Source of the DNA: Lonepinella sp051851555
Lineage (GTDB): Bacteria; Pseudomonadota; Gammaproteobacteria; Enterobacterales; Pasteurellaceae
DNA: 64,000 bases
Assembly: GCF_051851555.1 (NCBI RefSeq)
Contig: NZ_JBPDVH010000001.1
Coordinates: 434,001-498,000, forward strand
Reading direction: 5' to 3'
Shown: in pieces, positions 8,437 through 15,977 of the stretch
How the letters are laid out: every line of letters begins with the position of its first letter
How positions within the stretch are numbered: the first letter of the stretch is position 1
Translations under genes and position numbers: made by a program
The notes under the pieces: generated by a model
Told to the model about the DNA's origin: nothing
Seen by the model: the letters and a program-made list of their open reading frames with translations, nothing else
Databases searched by the model: none

Positions 8437-8561
8437 CTTTGCAAAATACTTGAAAAAAATCACCGCACTTTTACAAATAATCATAGAAATAGGCGGATAG
8501 AATACTGAAAAATACAGTATAATATCCGCCCTTTTAATCATTCAAACTTGGAAATATTTTT

Positions 8562-9212
8562 ATGAATACATCAACTTTTACCGCACAACGCTACTCAACC
8601 AAAGCCTTTGACCCTGCTCGCAAAATCTCAGCCGAAGACTGGGCGAATATTCAAGATGCACTACGTCAAAGCCCGTCAAGCGTGAACATTCAACCTTGGC
8701 ACTTTATGGTCGGTTCGGACGATGCAGGCAAAGCTCGCATTGCCAAAGCCTTTGCAAACTTCCCTTTCAACACCAACAAAGTGTTAGATGCCTCACACGT
8801 TGTAGTTTTTGCAAGTGCGATTGAAGCAAGCGAAGAATTGTTAAACGCAATCTTAGAAAAAGAAGACCAAGACGGTCGTTATGCCAAAGCCGAAGACAAG
8901 AAAACAGGTGATGACGTTCGCCGCTTATTCTTAGGCATTCACCGCAACAACTTAAAAGATGAACCAGAATGGTTCGCACGCCAAACCTACTTAAACTTAG
9001 GTTTCACCTTGATGACCGCTGCCGCTCTTGGCATTGACAGCGTTCCGATGGAAGGTGTGGATTTGGCAGCTTTAGATGCAGAATTTGGCTTAAAAGAAAA
9101 AGGCTACCAAGCCTTAGCCGTAGTGTCTTTCGGCTACCGTGCAGAAGACGATTTCAATGCGAAATTACCAAAATCTCGTTTGGCAGATGATGTGATTTTT
9201 ACTCAAGCATAA
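8562..9212 (+). CDS. Oxygen-insensitive NAD(P)H nitroreductase, NfsB-like
   Basis: This 216-residue FMN-dependent reductase matches E. coli NfsB in length and sequence: RYSTKAFDPARKIS at the N-terminus, SPSSVNIQPWHFMV in the FMN site, LDASHVVVFA, and near the C-terminus EFGLKEKGYQALAVVSFGY and DFNAKLPKSRL. It should be a cytoplasmic dimer that reduces nitroaromatics and quinones by two electrons. A promoter region with an uptake signal lies before it and a strong terminator after it, so it is monocistronic. The adjacent AraC regulator is convergent. Confidence 0.88.
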   Translation: MNTSTFTAQRYSTKAFDPARKISAEDWANIQDALRQSPSSVNIQPWHFMVGSDDAGKARIAKAFANFPFNTNKVLDASHVVVFASAIEASEELLNAILEKEDQDGRYAKAEDKKTGDDVRRLFLGIHRNNLKDEPEWFARQTYLNLGFTLMTAAALGIDSVPMEGVDLAALDAEFGLKEKGYQALAVVSFGYRAEDDFNAKLPKSRLADDVIFTQA

Positions 9213-9216
9213 TACT

Positions 9217-9257
9217 AAATACCCCTTAATTTATGGTTTAAATTAAGGGGTATTTTT
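9217..9257. terminator. Bidirectional terminator between nitroreductase and AraC gene
   Basis: A perfect 17-bp stem (9217-9233 with 9239-9255) surrounds a short loop. A-rich and T-rich ends on both strands serve the convergent genes that end at 9212 and 9262. Confidence 0.88.
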
Positions 9258-9261
9258 CACC

Positions 9262-10134
9262 TCACGCCTCACTCGGCGCTCTACCAAAATACCGTTTATA
9301 CTCCCGACTAAACTGGCTTGGGCTTTCATAACCTACGTTATAAGCAATTTGAGCAATAGAATCTTTACCTTGCCTAATTTGGTTTTGTGCTTCTGTTAAA
9401 CGCAGATTTTTTTGATATTGCAAGGGGCTTTGCAGGGTAACTTGGCGGAAATGTTGATAAAAACCCGATTCACTCATTCCACACAAACTCGCTAATTCGG
9501 CAATATTCAACGGTTCACTAAAATGATCATTCAGCCAAGTAGTTGCCTTAAAAATCCGTTCGGCATGACTACCTTGTCGGCACAACTCTCGCAGTTTTTC
9601 GCCTTGTGGGCTAGTGAGTAGATAATAGTAAATTTCTTGCAAATAGAGTGGGGCGAGAATGGCTATTTTTTGTTCAAAGCTTGGAGTATACAGCAAGGCA
9701 AGCAAGCGTTCTAGGGCGTTGATGAGTTCTTGATTTGGGTTAAATAGGGTGAGAAAGTCTTTGGGTTGAACAGTATTTTTTAGCGGATTATGCAAGTCTA
9801 ATTGCCCAGCCACTTTGGCAACCATTGCCAAATCAAATTGTAGCGACAAGGCAAAATAGGGCTTATTCGGCGTGGCGTGTTCAACTGTCATCATCACAGG
9901 TGTATTGACAGGGCAAAGGCTCATATTGTCTTGATTAAAGCGACTGCACTCATCACCGATACACAGCTGGCGTTCGCCCATTAACATTACGCATAAACTC
10001 GGCTGCTGACGAAAAGCATTACTGGCGGTGGGATTGTCTAAATGGTGCAAAAACAAGCCGTCAATCGGCGTTTGCCAAACACTGTTTTTGGGGCAAATGG
10101 CAAGTAGGGATTGAATGATTTGAGTAGAAAGCAT
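9262..10134 (-). CDS. AraC-family transcriptional regulator, YqhC-like
   Basis: This 290-residue DNA-binding regulator has an AraC_N type sensor domain (about residues 20-170, including FALSLQFDLAMVAKVAGQL) and a C-terminal double HTH (about 190-285). The HTH signatures IAELASLCGMSESGFYQHFRQ and IAQIAYNVGYESPSQFSREYKR are clear. The architecture is that of E. coli YqhC, which activates aldehyde reductase genes. Its neighbours, a quinone reductase, an aldehyde dehydrogenase and a remnant of an alcohol dehydrogenase on the same strand, fit a role in electrophile or aldehyde response, but that is inferred from context. Confidence 0.82.
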   Translation of the reverse strand: MLSTQIIQSLLAICPKNSVWQTPIDGLFLHHLDNPTASNAFRQQPSLCVMLMGERQLCIGDECSRFNQDNMSLCPVNTPVMMTVEHATPNKPYFALSLQFDLAMVAKVAGQLDLHNPLKNTVQPKDFLTLFNPNQELINALERLLALLYTPSFEQKIAILAPLYLQEIYYYLLTSPQGEKLRELCRQGSHAERIFKATTWLNDHFSEPLNIAELASLCGMSESGFYQHFRQVTLQSPLQYQKNLRLTEAQNQIRQGKDSIAQIAYNVGYESPSQFSREYKRYFGRAPSEA

Positions 10135-10189
10135 TTTAAAATCCTTAATGTGGGGTTTGGGATATTGTGCGATATTTTGGGGGATTAGG

Positions 10190-10223
10190 CAAACAAAAAC
10201 CGCACATCATCACAATGTGCGGT
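10190..10223 (-). terminator. Terminator formed by paired uptake-like cores
   Basis: accgcacat (10199-10207) pairs with atgtgcggt (10215-10223), and the minus strand continues into TTTTGTTTG. It follows the flavodoxin-fold reductase gene. Confidence 0.7.
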
Positions 10224-10245
10224 GATTTTTTCAGTCAATTTGCAA

Positions 10246-10797
10246 CTATTTAATCAACGCCATCACTCGCTCGGCGTGTTTCACCGCTTTGGTTTGCACC
10301 GCTTTTAAATCATCTTCGCTGTTAAAATTTGGAATATACAACATACTGCCTGAATGCACGATACCGCCAAATTCCAAGCCACATAAATTAGCGGTTTGTT
10401 TGTGTCCGTTGCTCAATTCTTCAATGGTGTAATTTTGTGCGCCACCATGTTGATAGGCTTCTTCTGCACCGCCTGTGGTGCAAGACAAAATCAATTTTTT
10501 GCCAGCTAATTGTGTGGCTGTACCGTAAGCAAAACCGAAAGTGAACACATCAGACAGCCATTTTTGCAAAATCGCAGGCAGGTGATACCAGTGAATCGGG
10601 AATTGCCACACAATCACATCAGCCTTTAATAACGCTGCTTGTTCCGCTTCAATATCAAATTGATAATTCGGATACAACGCCCCTAAATCACGGATTTCGG
10701 CATTTGGCAGGGCTTTTTTTAGCTCGTCTAAAATGGTGCGGTTGGCGGTAGATTGTTGTAAATCAGGGTGGCCTGAAATAATAAGTACGTTTGACAT
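10246..10797 (-). CDS. Flavodoxin-fold NAD(P)H oxidoreductase (quinone reductase family)
   Basis: This 183-residue protein belongs to the Flavodoxin_2 group (KefF, MdaB, NQO-like). The N-terminal VLIISGHPDLQQSTANRTI binds the FMN/FAD phosphate. The central block VIVWQFPIHWYHLPAILQKWLSDVFTFGFAYG is the family signature, and LILSCTTGGAEEAY lies at the flavin edge. It probably reduces quinones or related electrophiles by two electrons in the cytoplasm. The start has AAGGA at a good distance. It lies 27 bp downstream of a 21-codon remnant of an alcohol dehydrogenase, so it once followed a dehydrogenase gene in this operon. Confidence 0.8.
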   Translation of the reverse strand: MSNVLIISGHPDLQQSTANRTILDELKKALPNAEIRDLGALYPNYQFDIEAEQAALLKADVIVWQFPIHWYHLPAILQKWLSDVFTFGFAYGTATQLAGKKLILSCTTGGAEEAYQHGGAQNYTIEELSNGHKQTANLCGLEFGGIVHSGSMLYIPNFNSEDDLKAVQTKAVKHAERVMALIK

Positions 10798-10824
10798 TGT
10801 GAAGTCCTTAATTGTAGGTTTGAG

Positions 10825-10890
10825 TTAAAAACTATTTTGCATATCAATCACAAAACGATATTTCACATCGCCTTTTGCTTTGTTTGACAT
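10825..10890 (-). pseudogene. 3' remnant of a zinc alcohol dehydrogenase gene fused to a start codon
   Basis: A 21-codon frame begins ATGTCAAAC after a GAGAGAA site and ends GDVKYRFVIDMQNSF. The last 15 residues match the C-terminus of the intact alcohol dehydrogenase at 15978-17027 (SDVKYRFVIDIANSL) nearly residue for residue. The simplest reading is that a second dehydrogenase gene stood here and almost all of it was deleted in frame, leaving the start and tail. It lies between the aldehyde dehydrogenase and the flavodoxin-fold reductase, where a partner alcohol dehydrogenase would make sense. Confidence 0.72.
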
Positions 10891-10923
10891 AATCAATTCT
10901 CTCAATATAAAAATGGTTTATTT

Positions 10924-10968
10924 ATGACCGCACTTTGTAGTATTAGGCAAATGTGCGGTCATTTTTTT
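10924..10968 (+). terminator. Hairpin of paired uptake signals after the aldehyde dehydrogenase
   Basis: atgaccgcac (10924-10933) pairs with gtgcggtcat (10953-10962), followed on the plus strand by a T run. There is no plus-strand gene upstream, so it may act mainly on antisense readthrough or simply be an uptake-signal dyad after the minus-strand gene that ends at 10984. Confidence 0.5.
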
Positions 10969-10983
10969 GGGGCAAAGTGCAAA

Positions 10984-12297
10984 TTAAGCAATACGGCGTT
11001 TTACTACCGCTTTTTCGTGGCTAAGTTGATAGAAACTTTGCGCACCGTGGTAGTTACCCATACCGCTATCGCCCACACCGCCGAAAGGCAAGTGATGGTT
11101 ATAAACGTGTAGGAATGCGCCATTGATACCGCCGCCACCGAATGAAACCTGTGCCAACACTTTTTCTTCTGCTTGGCGATCTTCGGTGTAGTAGTACAAC
11201 GCCAACGGTTTTGGACGATTGATAACTTGGGCAATCACGTCATCAATATTTTTAAAGGTCATCATCGGCAACACTGGGCCAAAGATTTCATCGTGCATTA
11301 CGCTGTCGTTCCAAGTGATGTCGTCTAACACCGTCATCAAAATTTTACGCTGTTCAGGCTGGGTTTGACCGCCGATGACAATTTTGCCTTCGTTTAAGAA
11401 ACCTGCCATACGTTGATAATGGCGTTCGCTCACGATTTGCACGCAGTTTGCAAATGGATTTTCGCCTTGCAATTGCTCGGTTGCCGCTTTAAGCAATGCC
11501 AAAAACTCATCTTTCACTTCTTCTTGCACGAATAAATAATCTGGGCCGATACACGTTTGTCCGCTGTTAAATGTTTTGGCAAACGCCAAGGATTTTGCTG
11601 CTTCGGCTAAGTTCGCAGTTTTATCCACGATAACTGGGCTTTTACCGCCTAATTCAAGGGTTACAGGGGTCAAGTGTTTGCTCGCCGCTTCCATAATAAT
11701 TTTGCCCACTGGCACGCTGCCTGTGAAGAAAATATAATCAAATTTTTGTTTCAATAATGCCGTGGTTTCAGCCACTTCGCCTTGAATTACGGTGAAATAT
11801 TCAGGGGCAAAGTATTTGGCAATCAAATCATCAAGAGCTTGCGATGTGTGCGGTGTCAATTCAGACGGTTTTAGCACCACAGTATTGCCTGCCGCAATCG
11901 CCCCGATTGCCGGGGAAATAGACAACTGCACAGGGTAGTTCCAAGGCGAAATATTAAGCACCACGCCATAAGGTTCGTAGATTTTTTGGCTTTCATACAC
12001 ACCTGCACCGAACTGCTGGAACAGCTCGGGCGATTCTACATTTTCAGGCTGGGCAAGCTGTTCCACATTTTCCAACATATAATCAATTTCGTGGATTAAC
12101 GGCTCAATTTCTGCCATTAACACTTCATTTTGTGGTTTGTTTAAATCTTTTTTCAAGGCGGTAAAAATCACTTCTTGATTTTCTTCTAACAATGCTTTTA
12201 ATTGCACAAGTTGTTGTTTACGAAACGCAATCGGTTTGGTTGCACCTGTATTAAAATAGTTACGTTGAGCTTGAACTTTTTCAATGATGTTTGACAT
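10984..12297 (-). CDS. NAD(P)-dependent aldehyde dehydrogenase (class 3 type)
   Basis: This 437-residue enzyme oxidises aldehydes to acids. NISPWNYPVQLSISPAIGAI and VLKPSELTPHTS form the cofactor domain, and FFTGSVPVGKIIME is the NAD loop. The catalytic glutamate lies in VTLELGGKSPVIV and the catalytic cysteine in FNSGQTCIGPDYLFV. The C-terminal HLPFGGVGDSGMGNYHG is typical of the coniferyl/fatty aldehyde (ALDH3) group, which lacks the longer class 1 N-terminus. The ATG at 12297 has AGAGGAAAA upstream. It is transcribed divergently from an AraC gene across a dyad that is a likely operator. Confidence 0.9.
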   Translation of the reverse strand: MSNIIEKVQAQRNYFNTGATKPIAFRKQQLVQLKALLEENQEVIFTALKKDLNKPQNEVLMAEIEPLIHEIDYMLENVEQLAQPENVESPELFQQFGAGVYESQKIYEPYGVVLNISPWNYPVQLSISPAIGAIAAGNTVVLKPSELTPHTSQALDDLIAKYFAPEYFTVIQGEVAETTALLKQKFDYIFFTGSVPVGKIIMEAASKHLTPVTLELGGKSPVIVDKTANLAEAAKSLAFAKTFNSGQTCIGPDYLFVQEEVKDEFLALLKAATEQLQGENPFANCVQIVSERHYQRMAGFLNEGKIVIGGQTQPEQRKILMTVLDDITWNDSVMHDEIFGPVLPMMTFKNIDDVIAQVINRPKPLALYYYTEDRQAEEKVLAQVSFGGGGINGAFLHVYNHHLPFGGVGDSGMGNYHGAQSFYQLSHEKAVVKRRIA

Positions 12298-12381
12298 TTG
12301 CTTTTCCTCTTGTCAGGTTAAATAGGTACTTCATTATAAAGTGAGTGTATTTTAAGGTGATTTTTGTAGATAAAACAGGCA

Positions 12382-12418
12382 AAAAATGCCGTTTGTATGG
12401 TACAAAACGACCATTTTT
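12382..12418. promoter_or_regulatory. Imperfect dyad in the aldehyde dehydrogenase / AraC intergenic region
   Basis: Arms at 12382-12397 (aaaaatgccgtttgta) and 12401-12418 mirror each other with a few mismatches around tgg. It sits about 30 bp before the AraC start and about 85 bp before the divergent dehydrogenase, a plausible operator for the AraC protein. Confidence 0.4.
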
Positions 12419-12447
12419 GCTAAAATATGCCAAAACAAGGAAATTCT

Positions 12448-13290
12448 ATGAACATTATCAATCTAAATCAGTTGCCTGATCCACAATCTAGCTATCTTAA
12501 TTTATTAAATGAAAGGCAAATTGCTGAATTTCTTAATCAAATTAACCCAGAGCAGGCTTTACTTACTCGTTATCGTGCCAATTTTTATAAGCTGGTGTTT
12601 GTCTGTCAGGGGGAAGTCCGCTACAAGCAGGATTTTGAACCGCAACGCCAACAAGGGGCATCGGTCAATTTACTGCACCCTATGCAAGTGATAGAGCTGG
12701 ATTTTAGCTCGGACTGGCAAGGCTATTTACTGGAATTTTCGCCGACTTTATTGCCCCTAGACAGCGATTTTTTACAGGATTTTCAGCAGTGGCACGGGGC
12801 ATTGCCGTTAAATGAAGCCCAAACCGACTATTTTTTGCATTATATTCCCTTGCTTAATCAAGCCATTAAACAAAGCCAAAACATACAGCAACATCTGCTG
12901 TGTGCCTTGCTGTCGCAAATTCATTTATTGCAACAACAAAGCCAAAGCCCCGTGCGTGAACGCATCAGCCAAAAACGTGTCAAACAATTTCGCCAACTGC
13001 TAGAACAGCAATTCAGGCAGTATCACCACGTTGCCACTTACAGCGAACAACTCGCCTGCACCGAAAAAAGCCTAACGCACGCCTGTTTAACCATTACAGG
13101 CAAATCCGCCAAAAGCCTAATCAATCTACGCATTATACTAGAAGCCAAACGCCTGTTAGCGTACAGCGACCTGTCGGTAAACCAAATCGGCTATCAACTC
13201 GGCTTTAACGATAACAGCCATTTCGGCAAATTTTTTAAGCAACAAAGCGGCGAAACAGCAATGGGGTTTCGGCAGAATTTTTTAGGGTAG
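12448..13290 (+). CDS. AraC-family transcriptional regulator
   Basis: This protein of about 280 residues has an N-terminal cupin-like sensor (LVFVCQGEVRYKQDF ... GYLLEFSPTLLPLD) and a C-terminal AraC HTH pair. In the latter, YSEQLACTEKSLTHACLTITGKSAKSLI is the first helix-turn-helix and SVNQIGYQLGFNDNSHFGKFFKQQSG the second. I take the ATG at 12448, which has AAGGAA at seven bases; an earlier ATG at 12427 has no ribosome site. It is divergent from the aldehyde dehydrogenase and probably controls it, although no inducer can be read from the sequence. Confidence 0.8.
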   Translation: MNIINLNQLPDPQSSYLNLLNERQIAEFLNQINPEQALLTRYRANFYKLVFVCQGEVRYKQDFEPQRQQGASVNLLHPMQVIELDFSSDWQGYLLEFSPTLLPLDSDFLQDFQQWHGALPLNEAQTDYFLHYIPLLNQAIKQSQNIQQHLLCALLSQIHLLQQQSQSPVRERISQKRVKQFRQLLEQQFRQYHHVATYSEQLACTEKSLTHACLTITGKSAKSLINLRIILEAKRLLAYSDLSVNQIGYQLGFNDNSHFGKFFKQQSGETAMGFRQNFLG

Positions 13291-13446
13291 GTAAAGTGCG
13301 GTGTTTTTTTTGGACTTTTTGAAAATTTATAGAATTAGGCAAACTTCTTAACGAAACAGGCTAACCCAAATTTTCATCACGCTCTATAATACACCCATTC
13401 CACAGCGGAATAGCATATTCACCCTTTAATTTATCGGAGTAACAAG

Positions 13447-13875
13447 ATGAAAATTTTTTACAGCACTAGTGCCACAGCGGTTGGCGGTCGTTCAGGTCGT
13501 ACACAGTTAGATGACGGAACACTCGGTTTTGATTTAGTCTCTTTCCAAGAAACCGACAAAAAAGGCGCAAACCCAGAACAGCTTTTTGCAATGGGTTATG
13601 CCGCGTGTTTTGACAGTGCTATGAACTTAGTTTCTGGACAATTAGGCATTAAACCGACTTCATCAAAAAGTAAAGTGGGCGTTGGTATCGGTCAAAAACC
13701 AGACGGTACATTCTCATTAGATATTGATATTACCATTGAAGTGGCTGGGATCAATGAAGAGCAAGCACGCCAGTTAATTGAACGTACGCACCAAGTTTGC
13801 CCATATTCCAATGCGGTGCATGGTAATGTGGAAACCCGCTTGCACGTGAATTTAATTCAGTCGTTTGATCTCTAA
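13447..13875 (+). CDS. ohr: Organic hydroperoxide resistance protein, Ohr/OsmC family
   Basis: This 142-residue thiol peroxidase reduces organic hydroperoxides. The N-terminal YSTSATAVGGRSGRTQLDDG is the Ohr signature. The two reactive cysteines are in YAACFDSAMN (about residue 58) and QVCPYSNAVHGN (about residue 118), the latter placing it in Ohr rather than OsmC. The ribosome site CGGAG precedes the ATG. No OhrR gene is adjacent. The 156-bp upstream gap contains an uptake signal and a TATAAT at 13385, a probable -10 element. Confidence 0.9.
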   Translation: MKIFYSTSATAVGGRSGRTQLDDGTLGFDLVSFQETDKKGANPEQLFAMGYAACFDSAMNLVSGQLGIKPTSSKSKVGVGIGQKPDGTFSLDIDITIEVAGINEEQARQLIERTHQVCPYSNAVHGNVETRLHVNLIQSFDL

Positions 13876-13893
13876 TAGTAGATAATTAGGCAA

Positions 13894-13944
13894 GCGGTAT
13901 AGTTTTGTTAATGGTAAAATATTAACAAAATTACACCGCGCTTT
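13894..13944 (+). terminator. Terminator after ohr
   Basis: A long stem (gcggtatagttttgttaat against attaacaaaattacaccgc) with two mismatches ends at a TTTT run. Positions 13894-13912 pair with 13921-13939. Confidence 0.7.
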
Positions 13945-13978
13945 TACGTTTTCAGTCCAACTGAAATAAGGAAATCCC

Positions 13979-14977
13979 ATGCTTAATCTTTCAATATTAA
14001 ATCTAGTTCCCTTACGTCAAGGGCAAAATTTTGTACAAGCTGTCGATTCCATGACTCGCCTTGCTCAACTAGCGGAAAGATTGAATTTTCGCCGTTATTG
14101 GATTGCTGAGCACCACAATATGCCGAATATGGCGAGCAGTTCTACTCAATTACTCATTCAGCATACGTTGGCAAATACTCAGAAAATTGTCGTGGGAGCG
14201 GGAGGCGTGATGTTGCCTAATCACAGCCCATTACAGGTTGCTGAACAATATGGCACGTTAAGCCAGCTTTATCCTAACCGAGTAGAAATTGGTTTAGGAC
14301 GCGCCCCGGGAACGGATATGCGGACCGCTGCCGCTCTTAGACGAGGCAATATTAATCCTGATTTTGCTGAAGATATTGCTACACTTCGCCGTTATTTTAG
14401 CGAAGATAGCCGTAATGATAACGTCAAAGCCTATATGGCAATCGGGCAAAATGTGCCGATGATTATTTTAGGGTCTAGCCCTGAATCTGCTTATTTAGCC
14501 GCCGAGCTTGGTTTGCCTTATGCCTTTGCTTCACACTTTGCCCCCCGTTTTTTAGAAATGGCAGTAGAAATTTATCGCTCACAATTTAAACCGTCAGCGG
14601 TGTTGGATAAGCCTTATGTGATTGTGGGGGCAAATGCGATTTTGGCAGATACCGAACAAGAAGCCGACAGTCTAGCCACTAGCCAAACCCAGTTATTCCG
14701 TGGCATTGTTACAGGCAATATGCAACAACTGCAACCGCTATTTGTATCTGAACAAGCCTTTTGGCAAACTCATCAATCGCCATTTATGGGGCAAGAGCAA
14801 CAAGCGGTGAAATCTATGACTTCGTGTTCCTTTATCGGCAGTCCAGAGAGCGTAAAACAACAGCTACAAGAATTCCGCAAGCAAGTGGAATTTGAAGAAT
14901 TAATGGCAGTGAGCTATATTTTTGATGAAGTGAAACAGCATAGAAGTTATGAGTTGTTGGCTGATGTTGTGAAATAG
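13979..14977 (+). CDS. LLM-class flavin-dependent oxidoreductase (luciferase-like)
   Basis: This 332-residue enzyme is of the bacterial-luciferase superfamily, MsnO8/YhbW-like group. The TIM-barrel marks are RLAQLAERLNFRRYWIAEHHNMPNMASSS, IVVGAGGVMLPNHSPLQVAEQYGTL and RVEIGLGRAPGTD. MIILGSSPESAYLAAELGLPYAFASHF is typical of the single-component oxidoreductases. The physiological substrate is unknown. It lies after ohr behind a separate terminator, so it is probably its own unit within the redox gene set. Confidence 0.84.
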   Translation: MLNLSILNLVPLRQGQNFVQAVDSMTRLAQLAERLNFRRYWIAEHHNMPNMASSSTQLLIQHTLANTQKIVVGAGGVMLPNHSPLQVAEQYGTLSQLYPNRVEIGLGRAPGTDMRTAAALRRGNINPDFAEDIATLRRYFSEDSRNDNVKAYMAIGQNVPMIILGSSPESAYLAAELGLPYAFASHFAPRFLEMAVEIYRSQFKPSAVLDKPYVIVGANAILADTEQEADSLATSQTQLFRGIVTGNMQQLQPLFVSEQAFWQTHQSPFMGQEQQAVKSMTSCSFIGSPESVKQQLQEFRKQVEFEELMAVSYIFDEVKQHRSYELLADVVK

Positions 14978-15000
14978 TATTTGCAAAATGGTTCAAAAAA

Positions 15001-15045
15001 TTGACCGCACATTTAGCGAATTAGGCAAATGTGCGATCTTTTTTC
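15001..15045 (+). terminator. Terminator after the LLM oxidoreductase
   Basis: gaccgcacattt (15003-15014) pairs with aaatgtgcgatc (15027-15038) with one mismatch, then a T run. The remaining 115 bp to the next gene show nothing else I can name. Confidence 0.65.
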
Positions 15046-15159
15046 TTAGACTTCTTGCAAATTTAGAGAATCAGGCAACTATCCTACTCAATCATTCTAC
15101 CACCAAATCCCCATTCCCCTTAAAATACCCCATATCAACAAACACAAGCGAGTTTAACT

Positions 15160-15945
15160 ATGGCAATTTTACAAGATTATCTTCACAACAGCTTCAAACA
15201 CAATGTAGAAGCAGGCAAATTACAATTTGGTGTGGGCTTTGAAACCACATCGGCAGACGTGGCGGAAGTGTTGGCGACCACCAATTACGACTGGTTATTT
15301 ATTGATGCCGAACACGGGCCACATACCATTCAAACTATTTTAGAGGCGTGCCGTGCCATCGCCCCTTATGGAATGACCCCAGTGGTGCGTGTGCCTGATG
15401 CAAACTCTGGCATTATCAAACAGTTAATGGACAGTGGCGTGCAAAATATCATTTTCCCGAAAGTGGAAACAGGCGAAGAAGCCGAACAGATTATGTACTG
15501 GGCGAGCTACCCTGGGCGGGGCAATCGTGGAATGGGGGCGCCTGCTGTGCGTGCCAGCCGTTTTGGGGCGTATATGGATTATCAAGATCGCATTGAAGCC
15601 GAATCGATGATGATTTTGCAAATTGAAAGCAAAAAGGGTATGGAAAATCTGGAAGCCATTGCGACCACCAAAGGCGTGGGGGCGATTTTCCTAGGGCCGA
15701 TTGATTTGGCGGTAGATATGGGGCACGGTTTGAACATTTTTCACCCAGAAGTGGAAGCGGCAATGGATTATATGATTAAGCGTATCCAAGAGCTTGGCGT
15801 GATTGTCGGCACGATTGCTTTAACCCCTGAACAGGCGAAAAAATATGCGGATATGGGTGTGCGTTTCTTGGGCGTGGGGGCGGATACTGGGCTGCTGAAA
15901 ACAATGGCGATGAACACTCTTGCCAGTTACAAAGCGGTGCTATAA
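15160..15945 (+). CDS. HpcH/HpaI-family class II aldolase
   Basis: This 261-residue metal-dependent aldolase is close to 4-hydroxy-2-oxoheptanedioate aldolase HpaI and 2-keto-3-deoxy-L-rhamnonate aldolase. DWLFIDAEHGPHTIQTI carries the catalytic histidine pair region, IIFPKVETGEEAEQ the metal-binding glutamate, and GAIFLGPIDLAVDMG the metal-binding aspartate. It cleaves 2-oxo-4-hydroxy acids to pyruvate plus an aldehyde. The alcohol dehydrogenase that starts 32 bp downstream would be a natural partner to reduce the aldehyde product. The exact substrate is uncertain; no other hpa genes are nearby. Confidence 0.83.
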   Translation: MAILQDYLHNSFKHNVEAGKLQFGVGFETTSADVAEVLATTNYDWLFIDAEHGPHTIQTILEACRAIAPYGMTPVVRVPDANSGIIKQLMDSGVQNIIFPKVETGEEAEQIMYWASYPGRGNRGMGAPAVRASRFGAYMDYQDRIEAESMMILQIESKKGMENLEAIATTKGVGAIFLGPIDLAVDMGHGLNIFHPEVEAAMDYMIKRIQELGVIVGTIALTPEQAKKYADMGVRFLGVGADTGLLKTMAMNTLASYKAVL

Positions 15946-15977
15946 TTTAACGAATTATTTAATTAAAGGAAAACTCT

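Noticed and set aside
15160..15945. HpaI-type aldolase as part of the gallate pathway
   Set aside because: It is a different aldolase family, lies about 40 kb from the gal operon, and that operon has its own RraA-like aldolase.
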